Assembly (NCBI GenBank): GCA_031422315.1
Contig: JANOQN010000014.1
Coordinates: 62,001-126,000, forward strand
Length of the DNA stretch: 64,000 bases
Direction of reading: 5' to 3'
From: JANNYA01 sp031422315
GTDB taxonomy: Bacteria > Pseudomonadota > Gammaproteobacteria > Xanthomonadales > SZUA-5
Shown: positions 41,520-49,964 of the stretch, one piece after another
Numbering within the stretch: position 1 is the first letter of the stretch
How the letters are laid out: each line of letters opens with the position of its first letter
The notes under the pieces: generated by a model
What the model was told of the DNA's origin: nothing
The model's input: only the letters and a program-made list of their open reading frames with translations
Database searches by the model: none
Translations under genes and position numbers: made by a program

Positions 41520-43157
41520 ATGCGCGCGTTCGCTGAGCTGTTCAAAAATTTAGACGACAGCAATGCCACCGGCGATAAGATCGCCGCGCTGATTGCGTAT
41601 TTTCAGACCACGCCCGCAATTGATGCGGTGGCGGCACTGAAAATACTGAGCGGTGCAAAGCAAAAGCGCGTCATCAATGCGACTGATTTGAAGCGCTTGA
41701 TCGGTGTGGCTGCTAAATTACCGGAGTGGCTGGTCGAAGATTGCTACGCGCAGGTCGGTGATTTAGCGGAAACCTGCACGCTGCTGTGCGCACGCGGATC
41801 AAATGCGGGCGAGCCAGTGGCGCTGCATCACTGGACCAACACGCTGGTGCCAGCGCTGGCAAAGCAAGCGCCCGATGAGCGCGATCAAACCGTTTTGCTG
41901 TATTGGCGCACACTGCATCCAGCGCAAGCGTTTATCTTCAATAAAATGCTGACCGGCGCACTGCGGGTTGGCGTCGCTCAAGGGCTAATCGTGCGCGCGC
42001 TGGCAGGTGTGACTGGGTTGCCGATCGATTTGATGGCGCACCGACTGACCGGCGGTGTGCCGAATACCGCCGATGAATTTTTAGCCTTACTTGCGCCGAG
42101 CGATGCCGCATTTGATCCGCAGCGGCCCTACCCGTTTTTCTTAGCCAGCGCGCTGGCTGATGCCGGCTCAATTACGGCCGCAGAGCTAACTGCACAGCTT
42201 GGCGACGCAAGCGATTGGCAGGCCGAATGGAAGTGGGACGGCATCCGCGCGCAGCTGATTAGGCGGGCCGGTCAAACAATGATTTGGTCGCGCGGTGAAG
42301 AGCGCATGGATGGACGATTTCCTGAGTTAGAGCTTGCTGCAAAAACGCTGCCTGATGGCTGCGTGCTGGATGGTGAAATCCTCGCTTGGTCAAACGATGC
42401 CGAGCGCCCTGCTGATTTCACACTACTGCAAAAACGTATTGGAAAGCTCAAACCTGGCGCGAAACTGCTCAGCGATGCGCCAGTGCGGTTCTTGGCCTAC
42501 GATTTGCTGGAATTTGGCGACACCGACATTCGCAGCCAAGCGTTAGTTAATCGGCGTTTGCAGCTCGTACAAGTGCTGCAAAGCCAAGTTGACACCCGCA
42601 TCGCCCTTTCAGAGACGCTGGTATTTTGCGATTTCGGCGCGCTCGCCACCTTGCGCTTGCAGGCGCGCAGTGTCGGCGTTGAAGGTTTGATGCTCAAACG
42701 CAGCAATTCCTCTTACCAGCAAGGACGCAAGCGCGGTGACTGGTGGAAGTGGAAGCTTGACCCGCTCACCATTGATGCGGTCATGATTTACGCGCAAGCC
42801 GGGCACGGCAAGCGCGCGAACTTGTATACCGATTACACGTTTGCGCTGTGGCATAACGGTGCGCTGGTCACCATTGCCAAAGCCTACAGCGGCTTGACCG
42901 ATGCCGAAATTACCGAGCTGGACCGTTGGATCAAGCAAAACACCCGTGAGCGCTTTGGCCCAGTGCGAACTGTCAATGCTGAGCAAGTGTTTGAGCTTGG
43001 ATTTGAAGCAATCAATAAGTCCGCAAGGCATAAATCCGGCGTCGCGCTGCGTTTTCCGAGAATTTTGCGCTGGCGCCGTGATAAAACCGCCGAGCAAGCC
43101 GACCAGCTGAGCACTTTGCAAGCTTTGGCGATGGGGTTGAGGGCTGATGTTGAGTGA
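41520..43157 (+). CDS. ATP-dependent DNA ligase (cisplatin-resistance type)
   Basis: A 545-residue ATP-dependent ligase. The adenylation motif is EWKWDGIRAQLI with the lysine nucleophile; further motifs GEERMDGRFPELELAAKTLP, VLDGEILAW, VEGLMLKRSNSSYQQGRKRG and WWKWKLDPLTIDAVMIYAQA follow. The N-terminal 200 residues are the helical DNA-binding domain. It begins 2 bases after the MBL exonuclease stop, the classical pair for this ligase group, and works in repair of crosslinked or broken DNA. Confidence 0.92.
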   Translation: MRAFAELFKNLDDSNATGDKIAALIAYFQTTPAIDAVAALKILSGAKQKRVINATDLKRLIGVAAKLPEWLVEDCYAQVGDLAETCTLLCARGSNAGEPVALHHWTNTLVPALAKQAPDERDQTVLLYWRTLHPAQAFIFNKMLTGALRVGVAQGLIVRALAGVTGLPIDLMAHRLTGGVPNTADEFLALLAPSDAAFDPQRPYPFFLASALADAGSITAAELTAQLGDASDWQAEWKWDGIRAQLIRRAGQTMIWSRGEERMDGRFPELELAAKTLPDGCVLDGEILAWSNDAERPADFTLLQKRIGKLKPGAKLLSDAPVRFLAYDLLEFGDTDIRSQALVNRRLQLVQVLQSQVDTRIALSETLVFCDFGALATLRLQARSVGVEGLMLKRSNSSYQQGRKRGDWWKWKLDPLTIDAVMIYAQAGHGKRANLYTDYTFALWHNGALVTIAKAYSGLTDAEITELDRWIKQNTRERFGPVRTVNAEQVFELGFEAINKSARHKSGVALRFPRILRWRRDKTAEQADQLSTLQALAMGLRADVE

Positions 43158-43196
43158 TGAAATCAGTCGCGCTTTCAGTTCGCCGCAGTCCATTTA

Positions 43197-43440
43197 CCCT
43201 CTCCCCAACCCGTCTCCCATCAAGGGAGAGGGGCTAAAACCGACTTCAACGCAGATTGAATTTTGTAAACGCGCCTCGCCGTTGAAAATTCAATGGCGCC
43301 GATTTCACCCTCTCCCCAACCCCTCTCCCATCAAGGGAGAGGGGCTAAAACCGACTTCAACGCAGATTGAAGTTTGTTTGCCTCCCAAAAGCTTGTTTGC
43401 TCCCCTCTCCCTTGATGGGAGAGGGGTTGGGGGAGAGGGT
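43197..43440. repeat. CCCTCTCCC repeat cluster: two direct copies and one inverted
   Basis: Copy 1 (43197-43260) and copy 2 (43308-43371) share about 64 bases beginning CCCTCTCCCCAACCC and containing a hairpin (CCCTCTCCCATC / AAGGGAGAGGGG) and ACTTCAACGCAGATTGAA. An inverted copy of the first half lies at 43402-43440. Such CCCTCTCCC palindromes are common in some gammaproteobacteria. Confidence 0.9.
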
Positions 43441-43522
43441 GCTTTTGGCCGCCCACGAACTTTAATTATTACCATCAATACCATCGATTTAAAGTTAAAC
43501 CAATCACCTAAGGACCCTCACT

Positions 43523-44770
43523 ATGCCACTCGCTATCCAAAGCCTTTTTGGTTTCATTGCACTCTTCGCCATCGCCTGGGCGATCTCGGAAAAACGCAGC
43601 GGCGTCGTTTGGCGTACGGTGTTGGGCGCGATCGGCTTGCAGATAATCTTGTGTATCGTGATGTTCAAATTTCCCTGGTTTCAACAGGCCAGTCTGGCAC
43701 TCAACAGCGCGCTAGGAGCACTGCAATTCGCCACCGGTGAAGGCACCAAATTGCTGTTTGGCTATCTGGGCGGGGCTGAATTGCCGTTTGCCTTAGAAGC
43801 GGGTAAAAGCCCATTCGTGCTGGCTGCACAAACCTTACCGCTGGTGATTGTGGTGTCAGCACTGAGCGCGTTGCTGTTTTACTGGGGTATTTTACCAGTG
43901 GTGGTAAGGGCGCTTTCTTGGGTGTTGACGCGCAGCATTGGCGTGGGCGGTGCGGTGGGCGTGTCCAGCGCTGCGAATGTATTTTTAGGGCCGGTAGAAG
44001 CGCCATTGTTTATCAAGCCCTATCTTGCGAAGCTATCTAGAGGCGAGCTTTTTACCGTTATGACCGCAGGTATGGCCGGCATTGCTGGCACTGTGTTGGC
44101 GCTTTACGCCTCGGTATTGCAACCGACTATGCCGAATGTGGTTGGGCATTTAATTATCGCCAGTTTTATCAGCGCACCGGCGGCAATTGCGTTTGCAGCA
44201 CTGTTGGTGCCGCACGAAGGCGAAGTCAGCGAAGCGGACATCAGCAACCATGAAAAACCTGCCAGCGCGATGGATGCCATCGCGCGCGGCACTTTAGAAG
44301 GCATGCAAGTTTTTATCAATATGATCGCGATGATTTTGGTGCTCATTGCGCTGGTCGCGCTGGCCAATCAAGTGCTTAGCTTGCTTCCGAATGTCGCTGG
44401 CGCGCCGATTACTTTGCAAGGCATGCTAGGCTGGATTATGGCACCAATCATGTGGCTAATTGGCATTCCGTGGAGCGAAGCAATTACCGCTGGCGCACTG
44501 ATGGGCACGAAAACGTTTCTCAACGAATTTTTCGCTTATCTGGATTTGGCGCAGCTTAGTGCGGCACAATTTTCTGATCGCAGCCGAATGATGATGACCT
44601 ACGCGCTGTGCGGGTTTGCCAATTTCGGCGCGCTCGGAATTTTACTTGGCGGGCTCAGTACGCTATGCCCAGAACGACGCGCTGAGATGGTGCAAATGGC
44701 TTACAAATGCCTGTTTGCTGGCACGCTGGCTACCTTATCTTGTGGGGCGCTGGTGGGGGTTATTTATTGA
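43523..44770 (+). CDS. nupC: NupC-type concentrative nucleoside transporter
   Basis: A 415-residue inner-membrane transporter of the CNT family that imports nucleosides with protons or sodium. Typical helices VGVSSAANVFLGPVEAPLFI, ELFTVMTAGMAGIAGTVLAL, PWSEAITAGALMGTKTFLNE and FANFGALGILLGGLSTLCPE are present. No other nucleoside genes nearby. The stop codon TGA overlaps the first two bases of a 13-bp hairpin. Confidence 0.9.
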   Translation: MPLAIQSLFGFIALFAIAWAISEKRSGVVWRTVLGAIGLQIILCIVMFKFPWFQQASLALNSALGALQFATGEGTKLLFGYLGGAELPFALEAGKSPFVLAAQTLPLVIVVSALSALLFYWGILPVVVRALSWVLTRSIGVGGAVGVSSAANVFLGPVEAPLFIKPYLAKLSRGELFTVMTAGMAGIAGTVLALYASVLQPTMPNVVGHLIIASFISAPAAIAFAALLVPHEGEVSEADISNHEKPASAMDAIARGTLEGMQVFINMIAMILVLIALVALANQVLSLLPNVAGAPITLQGMLGWIMAPIMWLIGIPWSEAITAGALMGTKTFLNEFFAYLDLAQLSAAQFSDRSRMMMTYALCGFANFGALGILLGGLSTLCPERRAEMVQMAYKCLFAGTLATLSCGALVGVIY

Positions 44771-44797
44771 GTTCCTAGGGCAGCGCCCTAGGAACTC
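44769..44797. repeat. CCTAGGGC-type hairpin at a stop codon
   Basis: GAGTTCCTAGGGC-AGC-GCCCTAGGAACTC, a perfect 13-bp stem that begins inside the nupC stop codon. No T-run follows, so it is not an ordinary terminator; the same core occurs twice near 49.9 kb. Confidence 0.85.
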
Positions 44798-44847
44798 AAT
44801 AGGCTGGGATTTTGACTCGTTTTTGGCGGCCCGAGAACGGCATTTGA

Positions 44848-45750
44848 TTAGCCACCTTGCAAAATCAATTCCCGCACCAATCGATGCCACCCATGGGCGC
44901 TGCTGGCTTGATGCACTAAAAAAATGTCTTCAACGCAGTTGAATGGGCAATCAAGCAGCTGCAAGCGCACCAGGCCGGCATTTGCGGCGACGCTTTCAGG
45001 AAGATAGGCAAGCGCCCTGCCCGATTGCACTAACGCCAGCAAAATATGTAAGTCGTTCGACCAGTAACGAATTTTGCGCGCCGGTGCGGCCTTGTTCCAG
45101 CCATCGGAACGCTCGTCTTGCTGCTGGCCGCAAAATGGCGAATGCCTTGGGCAGGCGAAATCATGATTTTGCAAGTCGGCTGCCGCCACTTCCACCCGGC
45201 TTGCCAAGGCATGTGTGCGGCCCGCAACCAGCACCATTTGCTGCGTGCCGATAGCGTCAGCCTGCCAATCGGGTCGCCATACGCTAAAACCGCTGGCACT
45301 AGGCAATGCTGCGCGCGTCACCAAGGCAAAGTCGGCATCGCCTGCAGCTAGTTGCTCAAGCGCGCGGTTTTCAAACTCAGGCTGCAAGCTTAGCGCGCTA
45401 TCTGAGAACCGCTGCGCGAGCGCTGCACCGATCGGTGCGCCATATTGCCAAAGCAAAAGCGCCGGCCCATGGATGCGGCAGTGAATTTTCTGCGCCGCGC
45501 CGCTGATTTCACTCTGGGTTTGTTCGGCCAGGGTCAGCAATGCCTGCGCCCTGGGCAGCAGCGCTATTCCCGCTGCATTGAGCCGCAGCTGCTTTAACTG
45601 CCGATCAAAAACGCTACAGCCTAACGCGCTTTCCAGCCTGCGCAGCGCTTTCGAACAGGCCGACGCGCTGAGGTTTAATTTGCCCGCCGCAAGCGCCAGC
45701 GAGCCGCCGTTCGCCACTTGGAAAAACACCCGCAGATCATCAAGCTGCAC
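44848..45750 (-). CDS. LysR-family transcription regulator
   Basis: A 300-residue regulator. The N-terminal helix-turn-helix reads LDDLRVFFQVANGGSLALAA, GKLNLSASACSKALRRLESA, FDRQLKQLRLN; the rest is a periplasmic-binding-like effector domain. It starts at a GTG that overlaps the TAG stop of the upstream gene by one base (TAGTG), an unusual coupling for a regulator. Its target is unknown; the TIGR04222-like gene directly before it is the most likely partner. Confidence 0.88.
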   Translation of the reverse strand: MQLDDLRVFFQVANGGSLALAAGKLNLSASACSKALRRLESALGCSVFDRQLKQLRLNAAGIALLPRAQALLTLAEQTQSEISGAAQKIHCRIHGPALLLWQYGAPIGAALAQRFSDSALSLQPEFENRALEQLAAGDADFALVTRAALPSASGFSVWRPDWQADAIGTQQMVLVAGRTHALASRVEVAAADLQNHDFACPRHSPFCGQQQDERSDGWNKAAPARKIRYWSNDLHILLALVQSGRALAYLPESVAANAGLVRLQLLDCPFNCVEDIFLVHQASSAHGWHRLVRELILQGG

Positions 45751-47234
45751 TAGTCACCACCGCCACCACAGCCTCCGCAGCCGCTGCCACCGCCATCACT
45801 GCTGGAATCGCTACTGCTACTGCTAGAAGTGCCCGAATCGCCGCTGCCACCCTCAGGCGTTCGGCGCCAGTCCGCGTAAATCGAAAGCGGCGTGAACATC
45901 AAACAGGTGATGCCGAACAGCGCCACACCACGCGCGTATTCTTCTGGCAGCGGGGCGCGCGCTAGACGCGCGTGCGCGCTCGTCAATTGCGTTAGCTTTT
46001 CGGAGCCAGCGCGCGTTTTTTTGGGTGTACTCATACTCAACATCAGCAGCGCCACCGCAGTGAGCACACACAGTATGCCGAGAAATGCGACCGGCCTATC
46101 CCTGGCAATACCTATCGCCATTCGGATAAGCCCAAGTGCCAGCCACAGCAGCAGCGGCGCGCCGCAAATCAGCATCTTACGCCAGCGTTCAGCGGCACTC
46201 ATCAGCAAACCAAGACGAACCAGCTCAGCTTGCATGCTTTTCAGTGCCGGGTGCGTAGCGAACTTCAGGTTAATCATTTTGACCGGCTTTTTATGCTTGC
46301 GAAGCTCCATCAAGACGCTGCGCTCAATCGAACTATTGCCTTGCGCACTACCATTTGCGCGCAAACCATCTGGCCCCGCAATTACCGCTTTGCGCTGTAA
46401 TAGCTCTACTGCCGCGACGTCAATCACCCGCGCCTGCTCGCCGCTTAAATAAGCTTCCTCATAAGATGTGAGTGACCGCACTGGCATCCCAGTTCGGTCA
46501 CCCGTACGAGCGAACATTCGCAAAGCAATGGAAAGCGTCAACATGATCAAGCCGCCGATTGCGTAGAATTTTAAAAACTCAGGCGCATTCCAATCAAAAA
46601 CGTTAGCGGAGTGCGCTTGCGCAGCGGCGAAATCAGGCCAAACCGCAATTAGCGTACCCAAAACAAACGTGCCAACCGCACTACGTTTTACCACCGAACT
46701 AAGCCAGGACTGAATGGGTCTGCGCTTTGCGCTAGTGTCAATCCTTTGAAAGCGCGCTGGATCGGCAAAGCGCTCCGCCGCATTAGGCCAGATGTCTAAC
46801 GGCGGCAGTTCGCCGAAAATTTGCTCGTAGCTCGCGATGGTTTGCGCATACCAACGGCTGAATTTCTGCCCTTCCTCGGCGCCGCCTAAGGTTGGCCCAT
46901 GGTGCAGCGGCGTACACAGCACGTCTGGGCAAAAGCTTTGCCAATAATCGCGCGTGTAAGTCAAATGCAAATGCCAAGCTTGATCAACCGCATCGCTTGG
47001 CGTAACTGGATGCGCACAGGTGATGGCCAAATAGCAAAAGCGCCGATATTCCAGCATGACCCGCTCGGCAAATGCCAAGTGCCAGCCATTCTCACGCGCT
47101 AAACGATCAACAAATTGCAGCTGCGCCTGCGGTGGCCCGATTTGGTGCAGCAAAAGCCGCTGCCAAAGCCCGCGATCAAAGCTCGATGAAGTTGAAAAAT
47201 CAGTAACTGCCCGATGCGAGCTTAGTTGCGACAT
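45750..47234 (-). CDS. TIGR04222-like membrane protein with Gly/Cys-rich C-terminus
   Basis: A 494-residue protein starting MSQLSSHRAVTDFSTSSSFD; GGAGCG lies upstream. A cytoplasmic N-terminal part with CYLAITCAHPVTPSDAVDQA, WHLHLTYTRDYWQSF (a GRPD/TIGR04222-like block rich in Trp and His) is followed by membrane helices (VGTFVLGTLIAVWPDFAAA, FYAIGGLIMLTLSIALRMF, MLICGAPLLLWLALGLIRM, AFLGILCVLTAVALLMLSM, VALFGITCLMFTPLSIYADW) and ends in serine runs and GGGSGCGGCGGGGD. The family is widespread but uncharacterised. Confidence 0.75.
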   Translation of the reverse strand: MSQLSSHRAVTDFSTSSSFDRGLWQRLLLHQIGPPQAQLQFVDRLARENGWHLAFAERVMLEYRRFCYLAITCAHPVTPSDAVDQAWHLHLTYTRDYWQSFCPDVLCTPLHHGPTLGGAEEGQKFSRWYAQTIASYEQIFGELPPLDIWPNAAERFADPARFQRIDTSAKRRPIQSWLSSVVKRSAVGTFVLGTLIAVWPDFAAAQAHSANVFDWNAPEFLKFYAIGGLIMLTLSIALRMFARTGDRTGMPVRSLTSYEEAYLSGEQARVIDVAAVELLQRKAVIAGPDGLRANGSAQGNSSIERSVLMELRKHKKPVKMINLKFATHPALKSMQAELVRLGLLMSAAERWRKMLICGAPLLLWLALGLIRMAIGIARDRPVAFLGILCVLTAVALLMLSMSTPKKTRAGSEKLTQLTSAHARLARAPLPEEYARGVALFGITCLMFTPLSIYADWRRTPEGGSGDSGTSSSSSSDSSSDGGGSGCGGCGGGGD

Positions 47235-47456
47235 AGAGACGCTCCGTATTTGGGGTTTTGCCAATTTAGCACTCACGTGTGACTCAAAAATACGACAGCG
47301 TTGCAAATCGATGATACTGCACGAAAAATGTCGATAATAATTTATTGTTGTCCAATTTAGAAACATAATTGCACTATTTATCGCTTTCTTAGCCGCTTGC
47401 GCACGCGCAAACTGCGCGTTCATCCTTCTATCGAGCATCAAATGGAGAGCAGCACC

Positions 47457-48476
47457 ATGGCAGCAATCAGTAATCAACAGTGGATTTACACAAGCAGGCC
47501 AGATGGTCTAGTAGGGCCAGCGAATTACCAGCTGCGCAGCGCTTTGTTAGCACCGGAATTGGCGGCTGATGAAGTCCTGGTGCAAACGCGTTGGCTCAGC
47601 GTTGATCCATACATGCGGATCAATCAATCAAGCAAGGCCACGTGGATGGCGCCGCACCCGATTGGCGTAGTGCAAAGTGGTGCGGCAGTAGTGCAAGTTC
47701 TGTCCAGCGCTAGCGCAGACTTTGCAACCGGGGATTTCGCGCTAGCCCATACCGGCTGGCAAACCCACGCCAAAGTGCACATCAACGCTTTGAGCAAACT
47801 AAATGCCGACGCTGCGCCCGTGCAAACCACATTGGGCGTGTTGGGCATGCCGGGCCGCACGGCTTGGTTTGGTTTTACCGAAGCCCTGCAACCGAAGCCC
47901 ATGCAAGTTTTGGTGGTGTCGGGCGCGGCGGGCGCTGTGGGCTCGCTGGTAGTGCAATTTGCCCGGCTTGCGGGCGTGCGGGTATTGGCGATTGCGGGCT
48001 CGGCACAAAAATGCGCGTGGCTGAAAACACTCGGTGCCGAGTGGGCGCTCAATTACAAAGATTTTACGGATGCGGATGCGCTGCAAGCGGCGATTTTTGC
48101 CTGCTGCAAGGGCGTCGATATGTATTTCGACAACGTCGGCGGCATGGTCAGTGATGCAGTGTTTCCACTGATCAATCGGCGCGCGCGCGTCGTGATTTGT
48201 GGGCAAATCAGCCAGTATTCGGATGGCTTAGATGTACCCCTGCCTGGCCCGCGTTTTTTACATCATGTACTGTATCAGCGCGCTACGATTCAAGGAATTT
48301 TGGCGCGCGATTGGCTGCACCGGGTCGATGAGTTTCAAGCCGCCGTCGCGCCCTTGGTTGCCAACGGTAAAATTGAATTCGCCGAACACGTCATCCAAGG
48401 CTTTATGCAGCTTCCCAATGCGCTTAGCGAGATGTTTACCAGCCAGCACACCGGCAAAGTTTTGGTGCAGGTGTGA
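47457..48476 (+). CDS. NADPH-dependent oxidoreductase, medium-chain (CurA/leukotriene-reductase type)
   Basis: A 339-residue cytoplasmic enzyme of the zinc-independent MDR family that reduces alpha,beta-unsaturated ketones. WLSVDPYMRI near the N-terminus, the nucleotide-binding VLVVSGAAGAVGSLVVQFAR, GVDMYFDNVGGMVSDAVFPL and RRARVVICGQISQY are typical. The ATG at 47457 is chosen because GGAGAGC lies before it. The following exported protein starts inside its stop codon. Confidence 0.9.
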   Translation: MAAISNQQWIYTSRPDGLVGPANYQLRSALLAPELAADEVLVQTRWLSVDPYMRINQSSKATWMAPHPIGVVQSGAAVVQVLSSASADFATGDFALAHTGWQTHAKVHINALSKLNADAAPVQTTLGVLGMPGRTAWFGFTEALQPKPMQVLVVSGAAGAVGSLVVQFARLAGVRVLAIAGSAQKCAWLKTLGAEWALNYKDFTDADALQAAIFACCKGVDMYFDNVGGMVSDAVFPLINRRARVVICGQISQYSDGLDVPLPGPRFLHHVLYQRATIQGILARDWLHRVDEFQAAVAPLVANGKIEFAEHVIQGFMQLPNALSEMFTSQHTGKVLVQV

Positions 48477-49186
48477 TGCGTATTAAAGCAGTCTGGCTGA
48501 TCTTGGTGATGTGTCTAACTGGCACATCCGCGTTCGCACAAAGCCACGGCGTACACGGCATGGCCCTGTTTGGCGATCACAATGGGCTTTACGCATCGCA
48601 TTTGCCAATGTTTCACCGCCCGCATAACTTTCAAGTGCTGCTGAAAATCCGCCTTGCAGATGCCGTGCAAGATCAAAAGCTGCGCGCTGATTTGGCCGCT
48701 AAACCCACGCTATACACCATCGCGCCGCAGCGATTTGATCTGGAGCGCTTAAGCCCAAATCACGCTGATCCGTTGCAGGAATTTACCGCCGATGTTTACA
48801 CCGGCCATTTTGAACGCGGCGGCAAACTTGTGCTGAGTCAGGTGCAAATCATCGTGCAGGAAGTGCCGCTATATCATGAGCTAAAGCTTGTGCCTGCGGC
48901 TAGGACTACTGAGCAAACCATGCTGCTGCTGGGTCGATTTGCGATCAAGAAATTAGAAAGTAAACCTGACTGCGATTGGCTAGTACGCATGGAATACCCG
49001 GCACAAAAATCAAGAGCGTTGATGCCAATGCCAACCCAGCTTAGCCTGCCAAACACAACGCTCGGTGGCGCCAACTGTAAGCCAGATGAGGACGCATTGA
49101 GTGGCGCGCTAGCCCCATTTTTTGCAGCGCCGAAACAACCTATCACGCTGCAAACGCTCTATTTTGAAACCGGAGATTTGCAGTAA
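48476..49186 (+). CDS. Exported protein of unknown function
   Basis: A 236-residue exported protein. MRIKAVWLILVMCLTGTSAF is the signal peptide, cleaved near AFA-QS. It continues HGVHGMALFGDHNGLYASHL, PMFHRPHNFQVLLKIRLAD, a His-rich opening that could bind metal, and a later TFETG-like end (LYFETGDLQ). I cannot name the family. It starts at the last base of the oxidoreductase stop (TGATG) and its own stop overlaps the amidotransferase start (TAATG), so all three are translated together. Confidence 0.7.
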   Translation: MRIKAVWLILVMCLTGTSAFAQSHGVHGMALFGDHNGLYASHLPMFHRPHNFQVLLKIRLADAVQDQKLRADLAAKPTLYTIAPQRFDLERLSPNHADPLQEFTADVYTGHFERGGKLVLSQVQIIVQEVPLYHELKLVPAARTTEQTMLLLGRFAIKKLESKPDCDWLVRMEYPAQKSRALMPMPTQLSLPNTTLGGANCKPDEDALSGALAPFFAAPKQPITLQTLYFETGDLQ

Positions 49187-49869
49187 TGCCAAGCGATGTG
49201 CTCAACATCGTACAGCACCACCAAGCCGAAGGCCCAGGCTACATCAAAAGCTGGGCGCAGGCTCGGGACATACCAATACGCATCTATCAAGCAACACTTG
49301 GCGAGTTGCCAGTGTTGGATGCTAGCCACTGCATTTTATTGGGCGGCCCAGCATCGGTATTACGCCCGCCAGATTGGATGCTGCACGAACAACGCTGGCT
49401 CAATTTGGCGCTCGCACATAGCACACCGATGTTTGCGATCTGCCTAGGCGCACAGCTCTTAGCGCATAGCCTAGGCGCGAAAATAAGCGCGCTAGCAAAG
49501 CCTGAATTAGGCTGGTGCAATATTGAGATTAATAACGAACGGCACGCATTTTTGCAATGGCACGAGGACCAATTTAGTAAACCATTAGGTGCCGAACTGA
49601 TTGCGCAAGGCAGCTCATGCCCAGTGCAAGGCTATCGCAGTCAAAATGCTCAGCAGATAGGACTTCAATTTCATCCAGAGTGGGACATTGCAACACTGCA
49701 AAACATGGCAAGCGCGATGACGCTACCAGAGCCGTTAAAGAACGTGCAAGCCGATGATTCGCGCTTCGCTAAGGCTGAGCGCTGGCTTTTTGCGCAATTG
49801 GATGGGTGGTGGGCGAGCAGTGTGGGTGAGCAACAAAGTTTGCGCATAAAACCTAGGGCAACGCCCTAG
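49186..49869 (+). CDS. Class I glutamine amidotransferase
   Basis: A 227-residue cytoplasmic enzyme with the class I amidotransferase triad: FAICLGAQLLAHSLGAKI holds the cysteine nucleophile, and LQFHPEWDIATL the His and Glu. HCILLGGPASVLRPPDWM is the oxyanion region. It resembles stand-alone GMP-synthase-like amidotransferases that hydrolyse gamma-glutamyl compounds. The final residues (PRATP) and the stop TAG are encoded by a CCTAGGGCAACGCCCTAGG hairpin, so the natural C-terminus may have been replaced. Confidence 0.85.
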   Translation: MPSDVLNIVQHHQAEGPGYIKSWAQARDIPIRIYQATLGELPVLDASHCILLGGPASVLRPPDWMLHEQRWLNLALAHSTPMFAICLGAQLLAHSLGAKISALAKPELGWCNIEINNERHAFLQWHEDQFSKPLGAELIAQGSSCPVQGYRSQNAQQIGLQFHPEWDIATLQNMASAMTLPEPLKNVQADDSRFAKAERWLFAQLDGWWASSVGEQQSLRIKPRATP

Positions 49870-49911
49870 GAACCAGCGCAATTGCAAACCAGCCTAGGGC
49901 GTTGCCCTAGG
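49852..49911. repeat. Two CCTAGGGC hairpins, the first forming a stop codon
   Basis: CCTAGGGCAACGCCCTAGG at 49852-49870 and CCTAGGGCGTTGCCCTAGG at 49893-49911 are 8-bp-stem palindromes, mirror copies of each other. The first supplies the TAG of the amidotransferase gene. They stand between two convergent genes. Confidence 0.88.
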
Positions 49912-49964
49912 AAACGGCGCGGTTGCATTAAAATACAACCGCGCCAGTGACGGACAAATTTTTG

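Noticed and set aside
43197..43440. CRISPR-like array
   Set aside because: Only two direct copies plus an inverted one, long palindromic units, no regular spacers and no cas genes.
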